A stretch of 35,840 bases of DNA from Kiritimatiellia bacterium (GTDB lineage Bacteria > Verrucomicrobiota > Kiritimatiellia > RFP12 > DVOR01): NCBI GenBank assembly GCA_900771325.1, contig CAAGNN010000163.1:1-35840 (forward strand), read 5' to 3'. Below, in pieces: positions 1 to 9,629 of the stretch. Positions within the stretch are counted from its first letter, which is position 1, and every line of letters begins with the position of its first letter. The notes beneath the pieces are model-generated. The model worked only from the letters and a program-made list of their open reading frames with translations, had not been told where the DNA came from and did not search any database. Position numbers and translations under genes: made by a program.

Positions 1-156
1 GGTTGGCCTCGGACTCGGGGCGGGTTGACCTTGGACCCGGGGCGGGTTGGCCTCGGACCCGGGGCGGGTCGGCCTCGGACTCGGGGCGGGTTGACCTTGG
101 ACCCGGGGCGGGTTGACCTCGGACCCGGGGCGGGTTGACCTCGAACCCGGGGCGGG
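1..156. repeat. GC-rich 22-bp tandem repeat array (about 7 units)
   Basis: About seven consecutive 22-bp units are present. Each contains the core acccggggcggg preceded by a variable ttgacctcgg / ttggcctcgg / ttgaccttgg segment. The array begins at or before the left edge and ends near 156. Units differ at one to three positions. There are no unique spacers, so it is not a CRISPR. Related but non-tandem copies lie at 5.43-5.51, 16.68-16.86 and 35.42-35.65 kb. The array lies in an open minus-strand frame that starts at 183. Confidence 0.9.
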
Positions 157-183
157 GGCGTTTTGAGTCAGCGCGTTAGCCAT
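1..183 (-). CDS. 5' end of an unrecognised gene carrying the repeat array (partial)
   Basis: An ATG at 183-181 has a GGGAG Shine-Dalgarno-like sequence just upstream. It opens a frame that stays open for all 61 codons to the window edge. The first nine residues are MANALTQNA. After that the 22-bp repeats are translated into a Pro/Arg/Gly-rich 22-residue-period peptide, because three 22-bp units make 22 codons. The gene would be the next member of the pilus operon, 79 bp after the pseudopilin. No signal peptide or prepilin motif is visible in the part present. Alternatively the frame is open by chance in GC-rich repeat DNA. The good ribosome binding site is the main argument for a gene. Confidence 0.4.
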   Translation of the reverse strand, partial: MANALTQNAPAPGSRSTRPGSEVNPPRVQGQPAPSPRPTRPGSEANPPRVQGQPAPSPRPT

Positions 184-262
184 AGAATGCTCCCTTCTCT
201 CCTGGTGTGTCTTTCGGTGGGCGTATGCTTCGGTGTGGTTCGCCTTGCGTGGGGACTTCCCG

Positions 263-802
263 TTAGTCGGTGAGGCGAGAGTTATTGGTACGCACGAGGC
301 GGTAGGGGGAGGCTGCAATCAGGTCGTTGAGTGGGACGGAGAGGTCCTCTAAGGTGGGGCCGTTGGCCTGCCAAAGGCTACGCCACTTGCCGCCCACTTT
401 CCAGTAGACATTGGCGATGAGGGTGCACTTGTTGCCCTCGCGGCGGATGTACAGGTAGCGGCGGACGGGCAGGTTCCCCTCGTTGGAGAGGGCCGGGAGG
501 TCGCGTTTGGCCTCGGCGGTGGGGAGGGTGACGAGGAGATCTTCGGGGGCAGTGGAGGTGGGCAGGTGGTCGAAGGGGCGGTTGAACTGTTTCCACAGGA
601 GGTCCCAGGCGTAGGCATCGGCCAGCAGACGGCACTTGTTCTCCTCGGAGACGCGCCGATAGGCCATAATACTATCGAGCATAAAGAGCGAGAGGAGGAC
701 CAGGAGGGCGGAGGAGAGAGTGACCTCGATGAGGGAAAAACCGGCTTTCGCGCGGCGGCGTGCGGTCGTAAGGGCAGGGGTGGGGAGGCGGAGGGAAAAC
801 AT
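263..802 (-). CDS. Pseudopilin / type IV prepilin-like protein
   Basis: The 179-residue protein has a class III (prepilin) signal: a basic leader (residues 1-20, RRR and K), then G21|F22 and SLIEV with the conserved Glu at mature position 5 (E26). A 20-residue hydrophobic helix containing LLVLLSLFMLDSIMAY follows. A prepilin peptidase would cleave after G21 and methylate the new N-terminus, and the protein would join a pilus or pseudopilus as a minor subunit. The rest (residues 55-179) has no domain I recognise. It carries two cysteines (C57, C125) that could pair. An AGGAG lies about 10 nt before the ATG at 802, which supports this start. The gene follows the response regulator by 20 bp and is the last complete gene of the pilus locus on this side. 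Confidence 0.85.
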   Translation of the reverse strand: MFSLRLPTPALTTARRRAKAGFSLIEVTLSSALLVLLSLFMLDSIMAYRRVSEENKCRLLADAYAWDLLWKQFNRPFDHLPTSTAPEDLLVTLPTAEAKRDLPALSNEGNLPVRRYLYIRREGNKCTLIANVYWKVGGKWRSLWQANGPTLEDLSVPLNDLIAASPYRLVRTNNSRLTD

Positions 803-822
803 CGGCGGGGCTCCTGGGGTGC

Positions 823-2211
<1,389 letters not shown>

Positions 2212-2220
2212 AAGCGTTCC

Positions 2221-4932
2221 TTACGGGTTAGCGGCGGGGGAAGGGGTGGGGGTGAGCAACGCGGCCAAGAGCGTGCGCAGGTCGGCCAGCGTCCAGGGCT
2301 TGGGCAAAATGCCCTCGGGGTTCAGCCCCTTGAAGAGAAAACCGATATGCTCGCGCGAGAGGCCCGAGGTGATGACCAGCTTGAGTGCCGGCGCGCGCTC
2401 GCGCAGTTCGGCGCAGAGCGCTTGCGAGGTCTCCTGGCCCAGGTGGGCATCGACCAGTGCAATCGCGCACGCGGGGTGGTGGCGCAGCGTCTCCAGCGCC
2501 TCGGCGGGGGTGGAGGCGACGAGCACGGTGGCCTCGAAGGTACGCTCCAGGAGCGTCTTGGAGGCGGTGCGAATGGCGCTGTCGTCATCGACCACCAGGC
2601 AGGTGAAGCCCTTGGGCACGGCCGATTGGGAGAGCGACTGGAGCAGCGCCTCGGCGCGCTGGGGCGAGCAGGGCACGGTCGGCTCCTCCAGTTGCGGCGC
2701 CGGGGACTCTTCGCCGGCGGGCACCCAAATGCGGAAGGCCGTGCCGCGGCCGACAATCGAGCGGAAGGCGAGCGCGCCGTCGTGGGCCTCGACCAGCGCG
2801 CGGACGATGGCCATCCCGAAGCCGCGGTGGAGCCCGCCCTTGGTCGAGACGGCCGGCTCGAAGAGGTGCTCTTGCATCGCCTCGGGGATGCCCGGGCCGT
2901 TATCCGAAAGCTCGAAGAGGACGCCCGGGCGGCTGGCGGGCGCTTTGCCGGCCTCGGCGCGGATTTCCTCGGGCCAGACGACGGCGCGCGAGGGATCGAG
3001 CTTGGCCAGGTCGCAGGCTTTGGCGCGGATGTGGATGGTGCCGCCGCCGTGGGCGGTGAGGGCCTCGGCGGCATTGCGGGTGATGTTCGAGAGGATGCGC
3101 CAGAAGTTCGTGGGGTCCACGAGGACGGTGCCGGTGCCGGGGGGCACGGGGTCGATTTGCAGCCGGACGTTGGCGGGGAGGGCGTTGGCGTAGAAGGTTT
3201 CGAGAGCCAAGAGGAGGTTGGCCGGGGACTCGCTCTTGCGCTTGAGGTTGATGTTGCCGGCCGAGTCCATCAGGTCGCGCGCTAGGAGGGTGCCCTTGTT
3301 GCAGGCGTTGCGCAGGGAGCGGAGGGAGGCGCGGACATCCTCGGGCGAATCGGGGTTGACGGCCTCGACGACGCTCTGGATGACGGCGATGGTGTTGTTG
3401 ATGTCGTGCGCCATAAAGCGGGCGAAGTCGCTCATCTGCGAGCGCTGGCGGCTCTGGCGGAGCTGGACCTCGGCGTGGGTGCGGCGTTGGGCCTCGCGAA
3501 TGCGGCGGGAGATGTCGGTGAAGATGACGAGGATGGTCTCGTTGCCCAGCTTGGAGAAGCGCGTCTCGAAGTAGCGCGGGGCCTCGCCGGGGGTGCGGCA
3601 GGAGAGGCGGATGACCGAGCCTTCGCCGCGCGTGAGCACGGTGTTGCAGGTCTCGCGGAAGAGTTTGCGCCCGGCTCGGTCGAAGGCCGCCTCATCCAGC
3701 CCGTGCCCCTCGGCGAGGCCGGGGATGGGTGGCACGCCCTCGGGCTGCTTGCGCAGTTGCAGCAGGGTGCCCTCGCGGTCGAAGACGCACAGGCCGTCGG
3801 GAATATTGCGCAGGATCATTCGCTGGCTACGCTCCACCTGAATGGCCCGCGCGCCCACTTGGCTGACCGAGAGGAGGAGGCGATTGATTTCGTCGACCAG
3901 CCGCGTAAAGACCTCGTTGCGCCCCCAGGGGATGAAGCTCGAGACGCCCGAAACGCTGTCAGCGTGGATGCCTTGGAGGTGGGCGAGGAGGTGGCGGATG
4001 GGGCGGAAGATGCCAATGCTCATCAGCCCATAATGTAGCAGCAGGAAGAGGGCCGTGCCGCCAAGGGCGATGAGCGGCAGCGCCAGGCGCAGGTGGGCGG
4101 CAAGCACCGGCATCCCCGCCGGGAGGCGGATGGTGTAGCGCGCCACGGGAATCCCGGTGAGGTCGAAGAGCGGGAAGATGGCTTCGAAGCAGTCGGTGCC
4201 CAGCCCCCAGGTGCCGAAGAAGTCCTCCGCGCGCGTGCCGCGCAGGATGGGGGCCGGGCTCTGCGCGCGGCCCACGGCCGTCAAGCGCTCGCCGGGGAAG
4301 ACCTCGAAGAAGCCCGGGAAGGCGTTGGGGGGCAGGTGGACGGTGAGCGAGCCGAGCTCGCGCCCTAGGATGATGTAGGCGCTTGGCCAGAGCATATCCG
4401 GGAAGACGACCGGGATGGTGGCCACGAAGAAGGGCGTGCCGCGGAGGATGAGGATGCCCAGGGGCAGCGGCGGCGGGGTGAGGGCGTTGGCGAAGGTGTT
4501 GTGGAAGAGGGTGTGGTAGCGGAAGAGCTCGGTGCCGGCGGCCTTGGAGACAGCCCCGCCGGATTGTTGCAGGTAGGCTTCGTGGATCTTGCCTCCGCCG
4601 ATGACGTAGACGGCCAAAGGGTAGGGCGTGCCATCGGCACGGCGGAAGTACTCTAGGTTGTGCTCGAAGTCGATATAGCCGAGCTCCAGGAAGCGGTCGA
4701 CAATGCGCTTGCCATCGGCCGTCATCTCGGCGCGCAGCGCATCGAAGGCGTCGGTCAACGCCTCGGCCTGTGCCAGGGCCACCGCCTTGGGGCGCTCCAT
4801 TGCGCGCTCAATTGCCCAGTCTGCCCCTAGGTAGACACCCGCACAGAGGGCCAGCGCGCTGCCCCAGAAGAGGAAGCTCAGCAGCAGGTGCCGAGGCAGG
4901 AAGAAGTGTGACAACAGGTGCATAGGCGGCAA
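2221..4932 (-). CDS. pilS: Membrane hybrid sensor histidine kinase with C-terminal receiver, PilS-like
   Basis: The 903-residue protein has a first membrane helix at about 13-35, a periplasmic sensor region of roughly 240 residues, a second helix near 280-305 (LPLIALGGTALFLLLHYGLM) and a HAMP-like linker. A PAS-like domain lies at about 365-485. The HisKA box FMAHDINNT has the phospho-histidine near H509. The HATPase has N-box NITRNAAEAL and G-boxes DNGPGIP and GFGMAI. A receiver at about 778-895 has VVDDD and acceptor D828 in LVDAHLG. It probably phosphorylates the NtrC-type regulator directly downstream. The large periplasmic domain and the fused receiver differ from classical PilS, which has six membrane helices and no receiver. 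The signal sensed therefore may differ, and only the operon position supports the PilS name. Confidence 0.88.
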   Translation of the reverse strand: MPPMHLLSHFFLPRHLLLSFLFWGSALALCAGVYLGADWAIERAMERPKAVALAQAEALTDAFDALRAEMTADGKRIVDRFLELGYIDFEHNLEYFRRADGTPYPLAVYVIGGGKIHEAYLQQSGGAVSKAAGTELFRYHTLFHNTFANALTPPPLPLGILILRGTPFFVATIPVVFPDMLWPSAYIILGRELGSLTVHLPPNAFPGFFEVFPGERLTAVGRAQSPAPILRGTRAEDFFGTWGLGTDCFEAIFPLFDLTGIPVARYTIRLPAGMPVLAAHLRLALPLIALGGTALFLLLHYGLMSIGIFRPIRHLLAHLQGIHADSVSGVSSFIPWGRNEVFTRLVDEINRLLLSVSQVGARAIQVERSQRMILRNIPDGLCVFDREGTLLQLRKQPEGVPPIPGLAEGHGLDEAAFDRAGRKLFRETCNTVLTRGEGSVIRLSCRTPGEAPRYFETRFSKLGNETILVIFTDISRRIREAQRRTHAEVQLRQSRQRSQMSDFARFMAHDINNTIAVIQSVVEAVNPDSPEDVRASLRSLRNACNKGTLLARDLMDSAGNINLKRKSESPANLLLALETFYANALPANVRLQIDPVPPGTGTVLVDPTNFWRILSNITRNAAEALTAHGGGTIHIRAKACDLAKLDPSRAVVWPEEIRAEAGKAPASRPGVLFELSDNGPGIPEAMQEHLFEPAVSTKGGLHRGFGMAIVRALVEAHDGALAFRSIVGRGTAFRIWVPAGEESPAPQLEEPTVPCSPQRAEALLQSLSQSAVPKGFTCLVVDDDSAIRTASKTLLERTFEATVLVASTPAEALETLRHHPACAIALVDAHLGQETSQALCAELRERAPALKLVITSGLSREHIGFLFKGLNPEGILPKPWTLADLRTLLAALLTPTPSPAANP

Positions 4933-4948
4933 GGCGGTTCAGGCTCGG

Positions 4949-5842
4949 TTAGGCTTCCTTGGCGTAACGCTTCTCGCAGGCAGCCCGGAAGGCCGAGGGC
5001 CGCATGAGATAGAACCGGCAGGGGCGGGCCAGGCGCGCGGTGAGCGCTTCCAACCCCTCCGAGGAGACCGGGTTGAGCGTGGCCACTAGCAAGTTCCCCG
5101 CCATCGTAGCAAAGGGCAGCACGCCGCGCACGCGCACCTCCGCTTCGCCCATCGCTTCCAGGGCCTCGCCCTCGGCCTTGAAGCGCTCGACGGGCACCGG
5201 CGGCACCTCGAAGTGCTGGATGAGCCCCACCAGGCAGCTCTCCAACTGCGCGCCGTCCACCTCCTCAATCAGGCGCAGGGCGGAGATGGTCTCTTGGTGG
5301 CCAGCTTCGCGCAGGGCCACTAGGCGTTTGCGCACCTCGTCGGCCATCGCTTCCTGGATGAGCCGGTGCTCGGAGAGCCAGTCGACGCACTGGAGCTCGT
5401 GGCGGACGCACTGCTCGGCCAAGCTCTCCGCCCCGAGTTCGGGGCCAACCCGCCCCGGGTCCGAGGCGAACCCGGCCCGGGTCGAGGTCGAACCCGGGGC
5501 GGATGCGTTTTCGACCTGGTGCAGGGCCTGCTGACGGTAGGCCTCCAAACCGCGGATGACTTCGGCGCGTTTGAGGAGGAGTTGGAGCGCGGGGTCGGCC
5601 AGGCGCTCCTCGGGGAGGAGGGAGAGGACGCGCTCGGCTTGGTCGGCCTCGCGCTGGCGCAGGAAGGCGGCGGCCAGGGCGGGGATGTGGCGGTTGCGCA
5701 GCTCGGTCTGCCCGGCGAGGTCGTAGGACAGCACCAGGTAGAGGAGGGCGGCCAGGTCGCCCGGGCGCAACTGCAGAAGCCGCTCAAAGAAGGTGATGCC
5801 TTCGCTGAAGTCTTGGGGCAGGGACGCGGTTTCGTGATCCAT
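4949..5842 (-). CDS. Helical-repeat protein with C-terminal MshEN/GspE-N-like domain and a repeat-derived insert
   Basis: The ATG at 5842 has GGAG eight bases upstream. A TTG twelve bases further out would overlap that ribosome binding site, so 297 residues is preferred. Residues 10-110 look TPR-like (alternating helices, ERLLQLRPGDLAALLYL). Residues 140-205 are helical. The end (about 210-297, with VRGVLPFATMAGNLLVATLNPV) resembles the N-terminal MshEN/T2SSE-N domain of secretion and pilus assembly ATPases, but no ATPase follows. Residues 113-138 are encoded by the GC-rich repeat family found elsewhere in the window, inserted in frame in a linker between helical segments. It sits between pilT and pilS. 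A role in pilus regulation, perhaps nucleotide second-messenger binding, is an inference from the domain and context. Confidence 0.75.
   Translation of the reverse strand: MDHETASLPQDFSEGITFFERLLQLRPGDLAALLYLVLSYDLAGQTELRNRHIPALAAAFLRQREADQAERVLSLLPEERLADPALQLLLKRAEVIRGLEAYRQQALHQVENASAPGSTSTRAGFASDPGRVGPELGAESLAEQCVRHELQCVDWLSEHRLIQEAMADEVRKRLVALREAGHQETISALRLIEEVDGAQLESCLVGLIQHFEVPPVPVERFKAEGEALEAMGEAEVRVRGVLPFATMAGNLLVATLNPVSSEGLEALTARLARPCRFYLMRPSAFRAACEKRYAKEA
5429..5506 (-). repeat. GC-rich repeat family copy embedded in a coding gene
   Basis: About 75 bp inside the gene at 4949-5842 matches the dispersed GC-rich family. On the minus strand it contains cccgggttcgacctcg, cccgggccgggttcgcct and cggacccggggcggg. 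The translated product is a Gly/Ser/Pro/Arg-rich linker (APGSTSTRAGFASDPGRVG) of 26 codons that keeps the frame. It lies between two helix-rich parts, where an insertion would be tolerated. Confidence 0.85.
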
Positions 5843-5863
5843 AAGAGGCTCCAAGGTGGGGGC

Positions 5864-7339
5864 TTATTCGTCGAAGAAGGGCTTGTTCTGCTCAAAGAGG
5901 GTGATGCGCGCGCCGCAGGCGGCGGCAGCAGCGCGGTCACCGGCCTTGTTGTAGAGCGCCTGGGCCTTGCGCGTAGCGTCGAGGGCCTTGCGGAAGTTCC
6001 CGAGGGCGGCGTGGGCAGCGCCGAGGGCGGCGAGGGCGCGCGGCTCGCTTTCGCGGGTGAGGGAGGCGGCGCGGTCGGCCAGCTTGTAGGCCTCCTTGGG
6101 GCTGCGGAGGGCCTCGAAGGGGGTGGTGGCCAGGTGCCAGGCGGCCTCGGCGAGGTAGGCGGCATTCTTGGGGTCGGTCTCGGCCTTCATCCGCCATTCG
6201 GCGATCTTCTCGGCGGCGGCCTTCTGGCGCTTTTGCTGGGCGGCCTCCTCTTCGGCCTTGAGGAAGTCGAGCGAGAGGCCGGCCATCTTGAACTTGGTGG
6301 CAATCTCGTCCTTGTTAACGGCCTTGATGTATGCGTCGCGCGGGGTGATGAGGCCCTTGGTGGCCAGGCGGGTGAGCTCGTCGGAGAAGGTCTGCATCCC
6401 CACGTTGCGCCCGGTCTGGATGACCGATTGGAGCATGTGGGTCTTACCCTCGCGGATGAGGGCGGCGACGGGGGTATTGACCACCAACACCTCGAAGGCG
6501 GCCACGCGCCCGCCGGCAATCTTGGGGCAGAGGGTCTGGGCCACCACGCCCTTGAGCGTGTCCGAGAGCATCGAGCGGATCTGGTTTTGGCGCTCGGCCG
6601 GGAACTTATCGATCATGCGCTCGACGGTGGTGGCGGCCGCGTTGGTGTGCAAGGTGGCGAAGACCAGATGGCCGGTCTCGGCGGTCTCGATGGCGATCTC
6701 CATCGTCTCGAGGTCGCGCATTTCGCCGATGAGGACGATGTCGGGGTCTTCGCGCAGGGCTGCGCGCAGGGCGGTGGCGAAGGAGCGCGTGTCGCGGTGG
6801 ACTTCGCGCTGGTTGATGACGCACTTGGCCGGGGTGTGGACGAACTCGATGGGGTCCTCGATGGTGATGATGTGCTCGTTGCGCGTGCGGTTGATGTAGT
6901 CGACCATCGCCGAGAGGGTGGTGGACTTGCCCGAGCCGGTGGGGCCGGTGACGACCACCAGGCCCTTGGAGAGGAGGCAGAAGCTGCGCAGCGCCTCGGG
7001 CAGGTTCAAATCCTCGAAGGTGGGAATCTTGTCGGGGATGACGCGCAGCACGGCGCAGACGCCGTTCATATCGCGGTAGGCATTCACGCGGAAGCGGGCC
7101 AGGCCGGGGATGGCGTAGGCGCAGTCGGTATCCCAATCGCGCTGGAGCTGGGCGATGTTCTCCTCGGGGAGAATCTCGCGCATCATCGCCAGTACATCGT
7201 CGCTGGAGAGCGGAGAAGAATCGGGCACATCGTTCAGTGCCCCGCTGACGCGAAAGACCGGCTTGCGCCCGGCCGAGAGGTGAAGGTCGCTTCCCTTGCG
7301 GGCAACGAGTTCGGTTAGGTAGGTGTCAATCTGGGCCAT
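5864..7339 (-). CDS. pilT: Type IV pilus retraction ATPase PilT with C-terminal helical extension
   Basis: The 491-residue protein contains a full PilT core. It starts LVARKGSDLHLSAG and has Walker A GPTGSGKST (132-140), an Asp box near EDPIEFVH, a Walker B region DPDIVLIGEMRD and the HLVFATLHTN His box. PilT hexamers depolymerise the pilus at the inner membrane for twitching motility. Family members usually end near 345-370 residues. Here about 125 more residues follow (from about 365), rich in Ala, Lys and Glu, with a TPR-like pattern (AAYLAEAAWHLATTPFEALRSPKEAYKLA). This extension may bind a partner, possibly the helical-repeat product of the next gene 21 bp downstream. The ATG at 7339 begins the conserved N-terminus, although its ribosome binding site is weak. 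Confidence 0.95.
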   Translation of the reverse strand: MAQIDTYLTELVARKGSDLHLSAGRKPVFRVSGALNDVPDSSPLSSDDVLAMMREILPEENIAQLQRDWDTDCAYAIPGLARFRVNAYRDMNGVCAVLRVIPDKIPTFEDLNLPEALRSFCLLSKGLVVVTGPTGSGKSTTLSAMVDYINRTRNEHIITIEDPIEFVHTPAKCVINQREVHRDTRSFATALRAALREDPDIVLIGEMRDLETMEIAIETAETGHLVFATLHTNAAATTVERMIDKFPAERQNQIRSMLSDTLKGVVAQTLCPKIAGGRVAAFEVLVVNTPVAALIREGKTHMLQSVIQTGRNVGMQTFSDELTRLATKGLITPRDAYIKAVNKDEIATKFKMAGLSLDFLKAEEEAAQQKRQKAAAEKIAEWRMKAETDPKNAAYLAEAAWHLATTPFEALRSPKEAYKLADRAASLTRESEPRALAALGAAHAALGNFRKALDATRKAQALYNKAGDRAAAAACGARITLFEQNKPFFDE

Positions 7340-7377
7340 AGCGGTGCTTTCGGTGTGGAGCCCTGGGCACAGGAAGC

Positions 7378-7404
7378 GGCGGCAGGGGGTTCCGGCCTGC
7401 CGCC
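7378..7404. repeat. Hairpin between secretin gene and pilT
   Basis: A 9-bp perfect inverted repeat (ggcggcagg / cctgccgcc) with a 9-nt loop lies in the 101-bp gap between the secretin stop (7441) and the pilT start (7339). No U-run follows on the minus strand, so it is not a standard terminator. It could stabilise the upstream mRNA or act as an attenuator. That function is inferred. Confidence 0.6.
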
Positions 7405-7440
7405 GTTAGGGGTTAAAGCGCCCCGAAGGGCACCCTGGGA

Positions 7441-9141
7441 TTATTCCTTGAGGGAGTCGATGGTGGTCTCGAAGCCGGCATCACCGGGCTCCTTGAGCTC
7501 GCCGCTCTGGATCTTCTTGGAGAGGATCGCGTTCTTGGGCATCCCGATGTCGCCAGGCAACTCCTTGGGGTTGGCCACGCCGACGGTCACGAAGATGACG
7601 ATTTCTTCCTGCATTTTCTCGCGGGACTTCCAGCCGAAGAGGCGCGGGCCAACCCAGGGGATGTCGCGCAGCAGGGGGATGCCGGAGTCGACATTCTCCT
7701 CGCGCGTGGTGCTCAGGCCGCCGATGACGGCGGTGGTGCCATCCTGCATCGTGAAGCGGGTGGTCAGGCGCTGGGTCTTGATGATCGGGTAGGTGGCGTA
7801 GGGCGAACTGTTGTTGGGGTCGATGCCCTTCAAGGTGGATTCGCCAGTCTTCTCCGAGACGGTCGGCACGATGTCCACAGTAATCAAGCCATCGGGGCTG
7901 ACGCGCGGAAGGACGTTGAGGGTGATGCCGTAGGCGAAGTAGGCCTGCCCCACCCACGGCTCGGCGTGCTCATCCTGCTTGCCGGGAATGGTCGAGAGCT
8001 TGGTGGAGATGTCGAGGTTGTTGTTGTTGTCGCCGGTGCGGGAGGTGGTCACCTCAACGCAAGGCTCCTTGTCGGTCATATCCACAATCGCCTGGCGCTC
8101 GTTGGCTACGATAATCTTCGGGTTGGAGAAGATCGAGGCGCCATCCATCTGCTCGATGGCTTGCAGCGTCAATGCCATCTGCCCAACGGTCATCGACCCG
8201 GTCACGCCGCGGAAGTTTGTGTTCCCGTAGTTGCCGAGGTCGCCATCGGTTGTGAAGGTCGTGCCCGGCCATTCGCCCTTGGCGCGACTCATCCCGCCGG
8301 AGATGGGCCCCACGGAGGAACTCCAACCATTGGCCAAGGTATCCCACTTCATCCCGAGTTTCTTACTAGCGCCGGCGCTCAGGCGGGCAAAGCGCGCCTC
8401 GATGTAGATCTGCGGCACGGGCTTGTCGATCTGGGCGATAATCTTCTCGCACTCGGCCACGACCTCTTCGCTGGCCTTGACGACGACCACATTGGCGGCC
8501 GGGAAGGCGTTGGCGATCTTGTGATCCTTGTTGCCGTAGGCGCGGTTGAAGACGTCGGCAATCTCGGTGGAGGAGGCGTGCTTGATCTGGAGGGTCTTGG
8601 TGATGGTGGGCACCACGGTGTTCTTGGCCACGACGGTGAAGATGTTGCTACCGGGGGGCGTCTCCTTGAGGCTCAGGTCGGCCGTGTCGAGGATGGAGGC
8701 CAGGCCCTGACGCCAGGAGACCTTCTCGAGCTTCACGCTGACGTGCTGGGCCAAGTTGGGGTGGTTGCCGGCGATGATGTTCGCTTCGCTCACATCGCGG
8801 AAGGCCTTGATGACGTCGGCGATGGTGACATCGTCGAAGCTCAGGGAGATCTCCTTGTCGCTCGTGACCTTGGTGGGGAGCGTCTCGGGCTCGTCGGCCA
8901 GGACCACGCCGGTCTTGGTCTCGAGCACGCCGGTATCGGCGGCGGGGGCCTCGGCAGCTGGCACTTCGGCGGCTGGAGCGACCTCGGCGGCGGGAGCGAC
9001 TTCGGCCGGGGCGTTGGCCTCGTCATCAAGCAGCACCACCACCTCTTCGGTGGCGGCGGCAGCCTGGGCGAGCAGGTGCGGGGCCGAGAGAATGGCGGCG
9101 ACCGCAACGAGGAGGAAGAACGGCGTTAAGCGCATCTTCAT
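7441..9141 (-). CDS. pilQ: Outer-membrane secretin, PilQ/GspD family
   Basis: The 566-residue protein starts with a signal peptide (MKMRLTPFFLL...LLAQA). A Pro/Ala/Glu-rich linker at 28-75 follows. An STN/N0 domain (about 97-165, ISLSFDDVTIADVIKAF) and an N1 ring domain (about 175-250, ASSTEIADVFNRAY...EKIIAQIDKPV) come next. The secretin beta-barrel domain ends with the hallmark DGTTAVIGGL and SGIPLLRDIPWVGPRLFG, then a final strand EEIVIFVTV. It forms the multimeric outer-membrane gate through which the pilus passes. The order PilM-N-O-P-like then secretin then PilT points to PilQ rather than GspD. It lacks an AMIN domain, which classical PilQ has. An AAGGA sits before ATG 9141. The gene starts 14 bp after the PilP-like gene. 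Confidence 0.93.
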   Translation of the reverse strand: MKMRLTPFFLLVAVAAILSAPHLLAQAAAATEEVVVLLDDEANAPAEVAPAAEVAPAAEVPAAEAPAADTGVLETKTGVVLADEPETLPTKVTSDKEISLSFDDVTIADVIKAFRDVSEANIIAGNHPNLAQHVSVKLEKVSWRQGLASILDTADLSLKETPPGSNIFTVVAKNTVVPTITKTLQIKHASSTEIADVFNRAYGNKDHKIANAFPAANVVVVKASEEVVAECEKIIAQIDKPVPQIYIEARFARLSAGASKKLGMKWDTLANGWSSSVGPISGGMSRAKGEWPGTTFTTDGDLGNYGNTNFRGVTGSMTVGQMALTLQAIEQMDGASIFSNPKIIVANERQAIVDMTDKEPCVEVTTSRTGDNNNNLDISTKLSTIPGKQDEHAEPWVGQAYFAYGITLNVLPRVSPDGLITVDIVPTVSEKTGESTLKGIDPNNSSPYATYPIIKTQRLTTRFTMQDGTTAVIGGLSTTREENVDSGIPLLRDIPWVGPRLFGWKSREKMQEEIVIFVTVGVANPKELPGDIGMPKNAILSKKIQSGELKEPGDAGFETTIDSLKE

Positions 9142-9155
9142 TGACTGGGTTCCTT

Positions 9156-9629
9156 TTAGTTGGTGGGGGTTGTGGTCTCATCCGCCGCTGCAATCCGCAC
9201 GGACTTCAGGGGCTTGAGCAGGAGTTCCTGGCCGGCGCCTTCGCGCAGACGCCAGGTAAAGCGGTAGCCTTGGTGGTCCAAGGAGACGGAGTCGCCGGCC
9301 GAGTAGCCCTTGCCATCGATGTAGATGACCTGGCGCAACACGCCGTCCGACCCGCGCGCCCGGCTCTGACCGGAGATCTTCACTTGCTTGCGCGCATCCA
9401 GCCACAGGGCCAAGGGGGCAATATCCGAGGGCTTGGGGGGCGGGGGCGTAGGCTTCTGTTCAGCTTGGGGCTCGGGTTGCTTGACCTCGGGCTGGACCGG
9501 GACCGCGACTTTGGGCTTGGGCGGCTCCCAGCCAATCGGCCAGAAGGGGTCGCGCCACTCGGCCGCGCAGAGCGGCAGGGCAACCAGGGCCGCGAAGGCG
9601 GCCAGGCGGAGGCGGATTGTGCAACTCAT
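9156..9629 (-). CDS. Periplasmic PilP-like alignment protein
   Basis: The start at 9629 forms an ATGA overlap with the stop of the PilO-like gene. This gives 157 residues starting MSCTIRLRLAAFAALVALPLCAAEW, a clear signal peptide. A Pro/Lys/Glu linker (about 40-75) precedes a small beta-rich domain (about 80-150: VKISGQSRARGSDG, VIYIDGKGYSAGDSV, YRFTWRLREG). That layout matches PilP or GspC homology-region proteins that link the inner-membrane PilNO complex to the secretin, and the gene sits just before the secretin. Sequence similarity itself is weak, so the name rests mostly on position, size and domain style. An ATG further upstream (9689) would put the start inside the preceding gene with no signal peptide. 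Confidence 0.7.
   Translation of the reverse strand: MSCTIRLRLAAFAALVALPLCAAEWRDPFWPIGWEPPKPKVAVPVQPEVKQPEPQAEQKPTPPPPKPSDIAPLALWLDARKQVKISGQSRARGSDGVLRQVIYIDGKGYSAGDSVSLDHQGYRFTWRLREGAGQELLLKPLKSVRIAAADETTTPTN

Noticed and set aside
1..156. CRISPR array
   Set aside because: Units are contiguous 22-mers without unique spacers, and no cas gene is present.
5366..7318. 650-codon plus-strand frame opposite pilT
   Set aside because: It is antisense to a certain pilT and secretory gene. The product is a Gly/Leu/Val-rich shadow with no domain.
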